NCBI RefSeq assembly: GCF_000429625.1 | Contig: NZ_AUCF01000004.1 | Location: forward strand, 434,001 to 498,000 | Reading direction: 5' to 3' | DNA length: 64,000 bases | Source: Azospirillum halopraeferens DSM 3675 | Lineage (GTDB): Bacteria > Pseudomonadota > Alphaproteobacteria > Azospirillales > Azospirillaceae | Part shown: piece after piece, positions 1-7,583 of the stretch | How the letters are laid out: each line of letters begins with the position of its first letter | Position numbering within the stretch: position 1 is the stretch's first letter | Made by a program: the position numbers and the translations under genes | Notes under the pieces: generated by a model | Told to the model about the DNA's origin: nothing | The model's database searches: none | Seen by the model: the letters and a program-made list of their open reading frames with translations, nothing else

Positions 1-201
1 GGCACGACGCGCATGAGCGAACGGCCCGAAGACGGCGTGGTGGACGCGGATCTCAGGGTGCACGGGATCGACAACCTGTACGTGACGGGAAGCTCCGTCT
101 TTCCGACCGCCGGCTATTCCGGGCCGACGATGATGCTGATCGCCCTGACCATGCGTCTGGCCGACCACCTGAAGGGCCCGGCCGGGCTGGCGAAGACCTG
201 A
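1..201 (+). CDS. GMC-family oxidoreductase, C-terminal fragment
   Basis: Only the last 66 residues lie in the window; the frame is open to base 1. They match the C-terminal domain of glucose-methanol-choline flavoenzymes, with the typical run DNLYVTGSSVFPTAGYSGPT followed by a helix ending RLADHL. In this family the segment carries the catalytic Asn/His region and closes the FAD site, and the enzymes oxidise alcohols or sugars. The substrate cannot be told from this piece. A small membrane-protein gene with a good Shine-Dalgarno follows after 27 bases. Confidence 0.85.
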   Translation, partial: GTTRMSERPEDGVVDADLRVHGIDNLYVTGSSVFPTAGYSGPTMMLIALTMRLADHLKGPAGLAKT

Positions 202-228
202 AGCGGCCGTTGAGCGAGGAGAGAGGAC

Positions 229-438
229 ATGCAACGTGCGCTGATCGCGGCCGCGAGCCTGATGGTGCCGCCGGTGGGGGCGCTGGCCGTCCGCTCGCTG
301 CCGCTGCGGGTGCTGCTGCTGGCGGCGTCGCTGGCCGCCGCGGCGGTCTTCTTCGGCCTGTGGGTGGGGCCGGGTGCCCTGCTGTGGGCGGCGACGGGGG
401 TGCTGTCGGCCCTGGCGGTGCTGTTGGGGCGCCGGTGA
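229..438 (+). CDS. Small hydrophobic membrane protein
   Basis: A 69-residue protein with two hydrophobic stretches (about residues 5-35 and 38-66), so probably a two-helix inner-membrane hairpin. A purine-rich Shine-Dalgarno (GAGGAGAGAGG) sits just before the ATG. The pattern PPVGAL near the first helix recalls Pmp3/YqaE-type peptides, but the match is too weak for a name. Its stop overlaps the GTG start of the next gene, indicating translational coupling. Function unknown. Confidence 0.55.
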   Translation: MQRALIAAASLMVPPVGALAVRSLPLRVLLLAASLAAAAVFFGLWVGPGALLWAATGVLSALAVLLGRR

Positions 439-893
439 CGGCGTTCACCCCGGCGTTGCGCCGCACCGCCCGCCGCCTGCTGGTGCCGCTGCTGGTGGTC
501 GTGGTGGCCGGTGCCATCGTGCCCCAGCTCGCACCGCCGGGCACGCGGGGCATCGACAAGCTGTTCCACGCCGGCGCCTTCGCCGCCCTGGCGTTCGGGG
601 TGGCGCTTGCCGCCGGCAGCCGCCGCCAGCTTTTCGCGGGGTGGCTGCTGCTGGCCCTGATGTCCTTCGGGATCGAGGGGGCGCAGGCCCTGGTGCCGGG
701 ACGGTCGCCGTCGCTCACCGACGGCCTGGCCAGTCTGCTGGGCGTGGCCGCCGGGGCCGGTGCCGCGGCGGTGGCCGCCCTCCACCAACGGCGTATCCTC
801 CGGCTGCTGCGCGGGGTCGCCCGTCGGGTGCCGGGACGGGCCAATCGGGGTCGCCGGCTTGCCCCTGTCTCGCGCGGCGGCGGTAGCGGTTAG
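435..893 (+). CDS. VanZ-like membrane protein
   Basis: A 152-residue hydrophobic protein. It carries the two VanZ-family landmarks, IDKLFHAGAFAALAFG (from about residue 39) and GIEGAQALVPGRSPSLTD (from about residue 79), on successive transmembrane helices. VanZ-like proteins are integral membrane proteins with a poorly defined role; VanZ itself gives low-level teicoplanin resistance. The GTG start overlaps the stop of the preceding small membrane protein (GTGA), so the two are cotranslated. The C-terminal tail from about residue 120 is basic and probably cytoplasmic. Confidence 0.75.
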   Translation: MTAFTPALRRTARRLLVPLLVVVVAGAIVPQLAPPGTRGIDKLFHAGAFAALAFGVALAAGSRRQLFAGWLLLALMSFGIEGAQALVPGRSPSLTDGLASLLGVAAGAGAAAVAALHQRRILRLLRGVARRVPGRANRGRRLAPVSRGGGSG

Positions 894-935
894 CATCACC
901 GCATCCGCCGCCGTCCTTAGGGGGAGACCGCGCCC

Positions 936-1820
936 ATGAGCAACCGCCGCACATCCATGCGAAAGGCCATGCTGGCCACCCTGCCGGTGCTGGCGATCCT
1001 GGTGGAGTGCAGTGTGGCCGCCGCCGGCGACCGACGGGGCCTTCTGTTCGAAGCCGACTTCGAGCGCGGCTCCGACCTCGCCGCCCTGGGGTTCCGCCAT
1101 TCCGGCAACCCTTCCGCCATCGCCCGCGTGGCGGGCGAGCGGGCGGTGCGCGTCCACCTCGACCGGCTGGCGGCGGGCGGCAACGGCTACCGCAGCGAGA
1201 TCCAGCCGGTGGCGCTGCCGGCGCCGGCGTTCGACCAGGGCATGTTCGCCCGGATCGGCAAGGAATACTGGTACGGCATGCGTCTCTACATGCCGGAGGA
1301 CTGGCGGGTGCGCGACCGCAGCACCACCATCCTGGTGCAGTTCCACTCCGCGCCCGACCCGGGGGAGGCGTGGCGCAACCCGCCCGTCTCCCTGCGCACC
1401 GCGCTCAGGGACGGGCGCACCCACTTCATGCTGCACGTCCGCTCCGATTCCAGCCGCTATACCACGGGCTCCGGCGAGGCGCGCTACGACCGCTCCGACT
1501 CCATCGACCTCGGCCCCATCGACTCCGCCGTCGGGACCTGGACCGACTGGGTGTGGAACATCCGCTGGAACCACGACGGCAACGGCTTCCTGCGCCTCTA
1601 CCGCAACGGCCGGCTGGTCGCCGACGTGGCCGGCGGCAACAGCTTCAACGACCGCACCGGACCCTATCTGAAGCTGGGCCTCTACAAGTTCGACTGGAAG
1701 GATCGCCGCGACACCGGCCCCTCCAGCCGGACCCTCTACATCGACGACCTGCGGGTGGGCGATGCCGCCGCCGGTTACGACGGCGTCGCACCGCGCCCTG
1801 CGGCGGCCGGACGGTCCTGA
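936..1820 (+). CDS. Secreted polysaccharide lyase-like protein
   Basis: 294 residues with an N-terminal signal peptide (basic start, hydrophobic core about 12-25, AAA-type cleavage region near 30). The body looks like a beta-jelly-roll carbohydrate-active fold of the heparin-lyase-like polysaccharide lyase type: a repeated aromatic pattern (KEYWYGMRLYMP, TDWVWNIRWNHDGNGFL) and a C-terminal strand GLYKFDWKD. These proteins cleave uronic-acid polysaccharides in the periplasm or outside the cell; the actual polymer cannot be inferred. The first ATG is used because a GGGGGAGA ribosome site precedes it; an internal ATG eight codons on is possible. It stands alone. Confidence 0.65.
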   Translation: MSNRRTSMRKAMLATLPVLAILVECSVAAAGDRRGLLFEADFERGSDLAALGFRHSGNPSAIARVAGERAVRVHLDRLAAGGNGYRSEIQPVALPAPAFDQGMFARIGKEYWYGMRLYMPEDWRVRDRSTTILVQFHSAPDPGEAWRNPPVSLRTALRDGRTHFMLHVRSDSSRYTTGSGEARYDRSDSIDLGPIDSAVGTWTDWVWNIRWNHDGNGFLRLYRNGRLVADVAGGNSFNDRTGPYLKLGLYKFDWKDRRDTGPSSRTLYIDDLRVGDAAAGYDGVAPRPAAAGRS

Positions 1821-1899
1821 CCGGGCTGCGGGGCTTCCGTTCGCGCCGCGGGACCGTTAGGCTGGCCGACGATACGCCACCGTATGAAGGCCCGCCGCC

Positions 1900-2937
1900 A
1901 TGCCCGCCGACCCGTCGCCCGCCGCCGCCCGTGTCGCGCTGCCGCCCGAAGGCGGCGCCGTCGCGGTGGCGCCGGGGGTGCATTGGGTGCGGATGCCGCT
2001 GCCGTTCGCGCTCGACCACATCAATCTGTGGTTGCTGGAGGACGGGGACGGCTGGACGATCGCCGACACCGGCTACAACAGCGAGGCGACGCGCGCCCTC
2101 TGGCTGCGGCTGTTCGACGGCGTCCTGGCCGGCCGGCCGGTGCATCGGGTGCTGTGCACCCATTTCCATCCCGACCACATGGGGCTGGCCGGCTGGCTGG
2201 TGGGGCGCACCGGCGCCACCTTTGCCACGAGCCTGACCGAATGGCTCTATGGCCGGGCGCTGAGCCTGGACACGTCGGAGCTGGCGGTGCCGCCGACCCT
2301 GTCCTTCTACCGCCGCGCCGGCGCGCCGGAGGCGGTGATGGAGCGGCTGGCGGTGTGGGCCACCGCCTATCGGGCCAGCGTCTCGCCGATCCCGGCCGTG
2401 CTGCACCGTCTGCGGGACGGCGACCGCCCGATGATCGGCGGGGTGCCCTGGCGCGTCGTGGTGGGGCGCGGCCATGCGCCGGAGCAAGTCTGCCTGCACG
2501 CTGCCGACCGCCGCGTGTTGATCGCCGGCGACCAGGTGCTGGAACGCATCAGCCCCAATGTCAGCGTCTGGCCGAACGAGCCGGACGCCGACCCGCTGGG
2601 CGACTTTCTCGACAGCATCGCCGCGCTGACGGCGACGATCCCCGACGACGTGCTGATCCTGCCCTCCCACGGTGTGCCGTTCACCGGCCTGCACGCCCGC
2701 CTGGCGGCGCTGGCCGCCCACCACGCCGAACGCCTGAACACCTGCCGCGCCGCGTGCGACCGGCCGCACACCGCCTGGGAGGTGACACGGGCCCTGTTCA
2801 CCCGCGATCTCGACCCCCACCAGATGCGCTTCGCGGTGGGCGAGACGCTGGCCCACCTGAACCACCTGGTCCACCGCGGCGCGTTGCACCGGCACCGCCC
2901 GGACGACGGCGGAGCGGATCGTTACGTCGCCCGGTGA
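1900..2937 (+). CDS. MBL-fold metallo-hydrolase
   Basis: 345 residues with a metallo-beta-lactamase fold. The metal site is intact: THFHPDH (H88, H90, D92, H93), then H192, D211 in AGDQV, and H257 in LPSHG, so a two-metal hydrolase is expected. The last ~80 residues are helical and end in a winged-helix-like module, as in glyoxalase-II-like and LACTB2-like members. Substrate unknown; thioesters and phosphodiesters are both used by relatives. It converges with the histidine kinase gene on the other strand, with only a 10-base gap. Confidence 0.85.
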   Translation: MPADPSPAAARVALPPEGGAVAVAPGVHWVRMPLPFALDHINLWLLEDGDGWTIADTGYNSEATRALWLRLFDGVLAGRPVHRVLCTHFHPDHMGLAGWLVGRTGATFATSLTEWLYGRALSLDTSELAVPPTLSFYRRAGAPEAVMERLAVWATAYRASVSPIPAVLHRLRDGDRPMIGGVPWRVVVGRGHAPEQVCLHAADRRVLIAGDQVLERISPNVSVWPNEPDADPLGDFLDSIAALTATIPDDVLILPSHGVPFTGLHARLAALAAHHAERLNTCRAACDRPHTAWEVTRALFTRDLDPHQMRFAVGETLAHLNHLVHRGALHRHRPDDGGADRYVAR

Positions 2938-2947
2938 CGCGGTCCGT

Positions 2948-4510
2948 TCAGGGCAGCCAGCGGGCCAGGGCGGCCAGCAGGTCGGGCTTGCGCACCGGTT
3001 TGGGCACATGGTCGTTCATGCCGGCGGCGAGACAGCGGCTGCGGTCTTCCGGATAGGCGTGGGCGGTCAGGGCGACAACCGGCAGGCCGCCGCGACCGTC
3101 GGGCAGCGCGCGGATGGCGGCGGTGGCGGCAAACCCGTCCATGTCCGGCATGGACAGGTCCATCAGCACCAGCTCCGGCGGTTCCGTGGCGCGGGCGATG
3201 AGCTGCACCGCCTCGATCCCGTCACCGGCGAGGAAGACGGTGAACCCCGCTTTGCGCAGGACCGCGGCCAGGACGAGCCGGTTGGTCGCGCTGTCATCAA
3301 CCACCAGGATGCGCCCGCCGCGGCGCCGGGCCCAAGCCTGAAGCCGCGCGTCGCGCAGCGGCCCCGCCTCGGCCCCGTCACCGGGGACGGCGGCGGGCGC
3401 GGGAGCGGGCGGGGCGACCGCCGGCACCGTGACATCGACGGCGAACCACAGTCGCCCGGCCGGTGGCGGATCGTCGCCGATCCGGCCGCCGACGGCGGCG
3501 GCCAGGTGACGGGCGAGCGCCAGACGCAGGCCGTCCTCCGTTGCCGCGAAGGCGGCGGCACCGGTGCTGCGCACCGCGAAGGTCAGCGTCGTGCGCCCGG
3601 GATCCGCGGCGCTCCCCTCCACCGACAGGGCGAGAGGGCCGCCGTCGGTCCGCAACAGGGCGTGGACCGCCAGGGCGTTGAGGATGCGCGCGATCCGGCG
3701 CTCGTCGCCGTGCACCAGCGGCGGGACCTCCGGCCCGGTGGCGCAGTGGAGCCGCACCCCCTTCTCGGCGGCCCGTTCGGCCAGATCCGTGGCGATCCGC
3801 CGCGTCAGCCCGGCGGGATCGAAGGACTCCGCCGCCGGTCCGGCTGGCGGTGCGTCGAGGGCGGCCAGGTCCAGGATGCCGTCGATCAGTTCCGCCAGGG
3901 ACTCGGCGGACCGGCGGACGGCGGTGACGACGCCGGCCTGTTCGTCCCCCGTGACCCATTCGCGCAACAGGTCGAGACCGCTGAGGATGCCGTGCAGGGG
4001 GGTGCGCAGCTCGTGACTCGCCGTCGCCAGGAACTCCGACTTCGCCCGGGTCGCCGCTCCGGCCGCCTCCCTGGCGGCGTGAAGGTCACCTTCCATGCGG
4101 TGCCGTTCGGTCACGTCGACCTCCTGCACCAGGGCGACGGTGTGGCCGCTGGCCGGATCGGGGAAGGGCTGCAGGTGGATGTCGTGCCAGCGGCGGCCAT
4201 GGCTGGTGACCACACGGGCCGTCAGCGACAGCGCCTTGCCGTCGGCCAGGGCTGCCCGCGCCCGCGCGGCTTCCCCGGCATCCTCCATATGGCCGAGCAG
4301 GGCGGGGTCCGGGCCGCGGTCCCGCCGCGACGCGGGATTCTGCAGCATGCACCCGCCGTCCATGGCATAGACGCCGACCGGGAAGGGAGAATGGTGGAAT
4401 GCGCCCGCCCAGCGCAGGCACTCCGGTCCGGGGCCGGCCTCCGGATCCGTTTTGGCCGCCGCGGCTGCCATGGCAGTCCGCTGCGGTGCACCGTGCGAAA
4501 GGACAATCAT
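2948..4510 (-). CDS. Hybrid histidine kinase/response regulator with decayed ATPase domain
   Basis: About 520 residues: a PAS-like N-terminal sensor region without membrane segments, a HisKA dimerisation domain with SHELRTPLHG (H166), an HATPase region, and a C-terminal receiver (ILVVDDSATNR, phosphoacceptor D451 in LMDLSMPD, then LTAH and PKPV). The HATPase region lacks the usual ATP-binding signatures: the N-box Asn appears replaced by His (VHALLRT), G1 reads STGAAA and G2 reads DGLRLALA. It may therefore be a phosphotransfer or receiver scaffold rather than an active kinase. The frame is open to 4660, but that extension has lower GC and atypical composition, so I place the start at 4510; 4474 is another candidate. 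Confidence 0.8.
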   Translation of the reverse strand: MIVLSHGAPQRTAMAAAAAKTDPEAGPGPECLRWAGAFHHSPFPVGVYAMDGGCMLQNPASRRDRGPDPALLGHMEDAGEAARARAALADGKALSLTARVVTSHGRRWHDIHLQPFPDPASGHTVALVQEVDVTERHRMEGDLHAAREAAGAATRAKSEFLATASHELRTPLHGILSGLDLLREWVTGDEQAGVVTAVRRSAESLAELIDGILDLAALDAPPAGPAAESFDPAGLTRRIATDLAERAAEKGVRLHCATGPEVPPLVHGDERRIARILNALAVHALLRTDGGPLALSVEGSAADPGRTTLTFAVRSTGAAAFAATEDGLRLALARHLAAAVGGRIGDDPPPAGRLWFAVDVTVPAVAPPAPAPAAVPGDGAEAGPLRDARLQAWARRRGGRILVVDDSATNRLVLAAVLRKAGFTVFLAGDGIEAVQLIARATEPPELVLMDLSMPDMDGFAATAAIRALPDGRGGLPVVALTAHAYPEDRSRCLAAGMNDHVPKPVRKPDLLAALARWLP

Positions 4511-4732
4511 GGCTCGAGTCGCTGTGGTTGGCGATGCAGAATGCAAAGCAACTTGCATATCGTCCGGTGGCCGGGACCGGTCGGACGCCGCAGATGTCCT
4601 GCCGTTTGCTGTCCAGCAATTCACGGGCCAGTGTCCGATGTTGCGCCTGCGAAGCATCACCTCTCAACAAGCCGGGGCGGAGCGTCTAGAATGTCCCGAT
4701 CATCTCAAGGGTGACAGGAACGATCGGGTGGA

Positions 4733-5164
4733 ATGATGGGGAACGTCGGACGGATCTGGCTGGTGCTGGCCGGGCTCAACGGTGCGGTGGCGGTGGCGGC
4801 GGGCGCCTACGCCAGCCACGGCATGGCCGCGCCGGAACTGGCGCGGGCGCAGCAATGGGTGGAGTTGGCCGGTCAGTACCAGCTCTGGCACGCCCTGGCG
4901 CTGGTCGGCGCGGCGGTGCTGGAGGCGCGCGGCAGCGGACCGGCGGGGCTGGCGGTGCGCACCTTCGGCTGGCTGGTGGTGGCCGGGACGCTGCTGTTCT
5001 GCGGGACGCTCTATCTACAGGCGTTCGTCGGTCCGCTGCCGGTGCCGATGACGGCGCCGCTGGGCGGCAGCGCCCTCATTCTCGGCTGGCTGGCGGCGGC
5101 GCTGGCCGCGGTGCTGCCGGGCTGGCACCGGCCGGAAGAACCGTCCGGCGCCGGCGTCCGCTGA
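4733..5164 (+). CDS. DUF423 (YgdD-type) inner-membrane protein
   Basis: 143 residues with four hydrophobic helices. The N-terminal GLNGAVAVAAGAYASHG and the following Q-WV-A-YQ-WHALAL pattern are diagnostic of the DUF423/YgdD family. E. coli YgdD is an inner-membrane protein of unknown function. The ATG lies at the end of a lower-GC upstream stretch that also serves the divergent histidine kinase gene. Confidence 0.85.
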   Translation: MMGNVGRIWLVLAGLNGAVAVAAGAYASHGMAAPELARAQQWVELAGQYQLWHALALVGAAVLEARGSGPAGLAVRTFGWLVVAGTLLFCGTLYLQAFVGPLPVPMTAPLGGSALILGWLAAALAAVLPGWHRPEEPSGAGVR

Positions 5165-5194
5165 CGCCGGGGCGGGAGGCGGAGGGTGGCGGGG

Positions 5195-5572
5195 TCAGGC
5201 GGCCGACGGCGGGGCGGCGTGCCCGTCGCTGTCGGCGCCGTTGGCGTGGGCACCGGCATGGGTGTTGGCGGAGGCCGGCACCGCGCAGTAGAGGCTGTGC
5301 AGCGTGCCCATGATCGCCTTGGCCTCGCCGCCGCTCAGCGAATAGTAGATGTTCTGGGCGCTGCGCCGGGTCCGCACGAGCTTGTCCCGGCGCAGCCGCG
5401 CCAGGTGCTGGGACAGGGCCGACTGGCTCAATCCCACCAGATCCTCGAGTTCACCGACCGACTTCTCGCCCATCGACAGATGGCACAGGATGAGAAGGCG
5501 GCGCTCGTTGCTCATGGCCTTCAGCAAGGTACTCGCCTTGCGGGCATTCGCCTGGAGGTCCGCGATTTCCAT
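5195..5572 (-). CDS. ArsR-family regulator, SqrR/BigR-type (sulfide/persulfide sensing)
   Basis: 125 residues, winged-helix ArsR fold. The core (KASTLLKAMSNERRL..., KSVGELEDLVGLSQSALSQH, QNIYYSL) is close to BigR/SqrR/YgaV. Both redox cysteines of that group are present, C30 in LILC and C96 in SLYC, 66 residues apart as between C41 and C107 of Rhodobacter SqrR. Such proteins repress sulfide-detoxification genes until persulfides form a disulfide or polysulfide bridge. The C-terminal tail after residue 100 has several His residues (HAGAHANGADSDGHA), which is unusual. It faces a TusA-like gene across a 234-bp divergent region, the likely control target. The ATG at 5572 is used; a GTG five codons upstream is possible. 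Confidence 0.85.
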   Translation of the reverse strand: MEIADLQANARKASTLLKAMSNERRLLILCHLSMGEKSVGELEDLVGLSQSALSQHLARLRRDKLVRTRRSAQNIYYSLSGGEAKAIMGTLHSLYCAVPASANTHAGAHANGADSDGHAAPPSAA

Positions 5573-5806
5573 GGGGTTCGTCTTCACCGTCTCTACCGCC
5601 CCTGTCGGGGGCCCGGATGCGCTGGAAGGGCCGGCCTTCTCGTGGGGATGCGGGCCGTCGCAATGATTATGGGGAAATTTGCCGGTTTGTCCACTGTGGA
5701 AGCTCACCCATTGTACATAGAACCGGCGACTTCTACCATGGTGGATATCCCGGTGCCGCTGATCAACGGTGCTGTGAATTGTCAGGAGCGACTTGGAGGT
5801 ATTGCC
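5573..5806. promoter_or_regulatory. Divergent control region between the SqrR-like and TusA-like genes
   Basis: A 234-bp stretch between two divergent starts, with lower GC than its surroundings (for example TTATGGGGAAATTTG and CATTGTACATAG near 5665-5722). No exact ATTC-N8-GAAT SqrR-type operator could be seen, so no binding site is assigned. A GGAGGT ribosome site lies just before the TusA-like ATG. Confidence 0.45.
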
Positions 5807-6034
5807 ATGGCCCGACATCGGCTCGACGCACGCGGGCTCGTCTGCCCGCTGCCCGTATTGCGTGCACGCAAGGCGCTCAGGGCGCTGGCTCCAGGCGACG
5901 TGCTGGAGGTGGAGGCGACGGATCCCGCCGCTCCGAAGGACTTCGCCGCGTTCTGCGAAACCACCGGCAACCGACTGCTGGCGAGCGGTGAAGAGGGCGG
6001 CGTCTTCCGTCTGGAGATCGAGCGGACGGCCTGA
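5807..6034 (+). CDS. TusA/SirA-like sulfur carrier protein
   Basis: 75 residues with the family signature LDARGLVCPLPVLRARKAL; the persulfide-carrying cysteine is C13 of CPLP. Small TusA-type proteins move sulfane sulfur as a protein persulfide, from cysteine desulfurases or rhodaneses to tRNA thiolation, molybdopterin or sulfur-oxidation pathways. Length and the alpha/beta two-layer pattern are normal. GGAGGT precedes the ATG at good spacing. The divergent two-cysteine ArsR regulator suggests a role in sulfide or persulfide handling rather than tRNA modification alone. Confidence 0.85.
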   Translation: MARHRLDARGLVCPLPVLRARKALRALAPGDVLEVEATDPAAPKDFAAFCETTGNRLLASGEEGGVFRLEIERTA

Positions 6035-6149
6035 ACCGGCCCCGCCCGGGTGTGACCATTCGGCCTGCAATCGGCCTGTACTTTGCGGGTCGATCCGGGA
6101 ACAATGGCAGGCGGAAACGACCCGATTCCAACGATAACGATACAAAACA

Positions 6150-7079
6150 ATGCACACCTCCCTGTTCACGCACCCCGCCTGCCTGGAGCACGACACCGGG
6201 CTCGGCCACCCCGAATGTTCCGACCGCCTGAAGGCGGTTCTTGCGGCCATGGAGTCGGAGGATTTCTTTCTGCTGGACCGGCAGGAGGCGCCGCGCGCCG
6301 AAATCGCCCAGATCGCGCGCGTCCACCCGCTGTCCCATATCGAAAACGTGCTGGCCATGGTGCCGCAGAGTGGCCACGCCGGGGTGGACGCCGACACCGT
6401 GCTGTCCCCCGGTTCGGGCGATGCGGCGCTGTACGCGGCCGGTGCCGTGGTGGCCGCGGTGGACGCCGTCGCCCGCGGGGAGTCGCGCAACGCCTTCTGT
6501 GCCGTGCGGCCGCCGGGGCACCACGCCGAACGGGCGCGTGCCATGGGCTTCTGTCTGTTCAACAACGTGGCGGTGGGTGCCTATCACGCCCGCGCGGTGC
6601 ACGGGCTGCAACGGGTGGCGGTGATGGACTTCGACGTCCACCACGGCAACGGTACCCAGGACATCTTCCAGTCCGACCCGGACATGCTCTATTGCTCGAC
6701 CCACCAGTCGCCGCTCTATCCCGGCACGGGTGATCCGGCGGAGAAGGGGGAATACGGCAACTGCGTGAACGCCACGCTGCCCGCCATGGCCGGCAGCCCG
6801 GAGTTCCGCCACGCCATGACCCACACCATCCTGCCGGCGATCGACCATTTCAAGCCCGACCTGATCATGATCTCCGCCGGCTTCGACGCCCATTCGCGCG
6901 ATCCGCTGGCCGGCCTGCACCTGACCGACGACGATTTCGTCTGGGCCACCCGCAAGCTGGGGGATCTGGCGCGCACCCACTGCGGCGCGCGCATCGTGTC
7001 GGTGCTGGAGGGAGGGTACAACCTGCGCGCTCTGGCCTCGGCCTGTGCCGCCCATGTGCGCGAACTGATGGCAGCCTGA
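6150..7079 (+). CDS. Histone-deacetylase-family amidohydrolase (AcuC/APAH-like)
   Basis: 309 residues, full-length arginase/deacetylase fold. Zinc and catalytic motifs are intact: RPPGHHA (about 121-127), DFDVHHGNGTQD (about 160-171), STHQSPLYPGTG, SAGFDAH and EGGYN. Bacterial members deacetylate acetylated lysine, acetoin-pathway proteins (AcuC) or acetylpolyamines, with Zn2+ or Fe2+. No partner gene betrays the substrate. No clear Shine-Dalgarno precedes the ATG; the upstream 115 bp is lower in GC and probably contains the promoter. Confidence 0.9.
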   Translation: MHTSLFTHPACLEHDTGLGHPECSDRLKAVLAAMESEDFFLLDRQEAPRAEIAQIARVHPLSHIENVLAMVPQSGHAGVDADTVLSPGSGDAALYAAGAVVAAVDAVARGESRNAFCAVRPPGHHAERARAMGFCLFNNVAVGAYHARAVHGLQRVAVMDFDVHHGNGTQDIFQSDPDMLYCSTHQSPLYPGTGDPAEKGEYGNCVNATLPAMAGSPEFRHAMTHTILPAIDHFKPDLIMISAGFDAHSRDPLAGLHLTDDDFVWATRKLGDLARTHCGARIVSVLEGGYNLRALASACAAHVRELMAA

Positions 7080-7175
7080 GTTGGTACCCCCAACGTCCCG
7101 GGATGGCGGCATGCCGACATAGGCATGCCGTCGGCGCTTGCACCCGACCCCGGGACGGCCCTACTTTCGGGGACG

Positions 7176-7293
7176 GGTCACGCCGGCGGCATCACCCCGA
7201 TGGCGCCGGCGTGACCCTCTCGATCAATGCTGCGGCATTGATCTGTCGGGTTTCACGGCCGGAAGGAGATGGAAATGATCGTTTTCCGGCCGT
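7176..7293 (+). repeat. 118-nt three-hairpin repeat, copy A
   Basis: Three consecutive hairpins. Hairpin 1: GGTCACGCCGGCG (7176-7188) pairs with 7204-7216, plus an inner CATC/GATG. Hairpin 2: GATCAATGC (7222-7230) with GCATTGATC (7235-7243). Hairpin 3: 7255-7270 with 7278-7293 and loop GGAAATG. It aligns base for base, without gaps, to 31486-31603. It lies on the coding strand and ends 19 bases before the xseB start, so it would be in the 5' leader if transcribed from upstream. No T-run follows, so it is not a standard terminator. Confidence 0.85.
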
Positions 7294-7312
7294 ATCACAC
7301 CACGGATTCATA

Positions 7313-7582
7313 ATGTCCGATTCACCGAATACCCCTGCCTCGCCCCTGCCGCCCGACATCGCCGCCATGAGCTTCGAGGATGCGCTGGCGGAGCTGGAGC
7401 GCATCGTTCGCCAACTGGAGGAGGGGCGCGGCAAGCTGGACGACGCCATCGCCTCGTACGAGCGCGGCACGGCCCTCAAGTGCCACTGCGAGGCCAAGCT
7501 GCGGGAGGCCCGGGCCAAGGTCGACCGCATCACCATCACCGCCGATGGCGGCATCACCACCGAACCGGCCCGGATCGACTGA
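7313..7582 (+). CDS. xseB: Exodeoxyribonuclease VII small subunit
   Basis: 89 residues; the conserved XseB core SFEDALAELERIVRQLEEG followed by L-DAI--YE-G--L--HCEAKL is present. It binds the large subunit XseA (not in this window) to make the nuclease that degrades single-stranded DNA to oligonucleotides. The ATG at 7313 has only a weak ribosome site; an internal Met 18 codons on (MSFEDAL) is an alternative start. It begins the xseB-ispA-dxs operon: its stop is one base before the ispA GTG. Confidence 0.9.
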   Translation: MSDSPNTPASPLPPDIAAMSFEDALAELERIVRQLEEGRGKLDDAIASYERGTALKCHCEAKLREARAKVDRITITADGGITTEPARID

Positions 7583-7583
7583 C

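Noticed and set aside
5195..6565. 456-codon extended form of the ArsR regulator
   Set aside because: The extension overlaps the TusA-like gene and the deacetylase gene antisense; the family starts at MEIADLQ.
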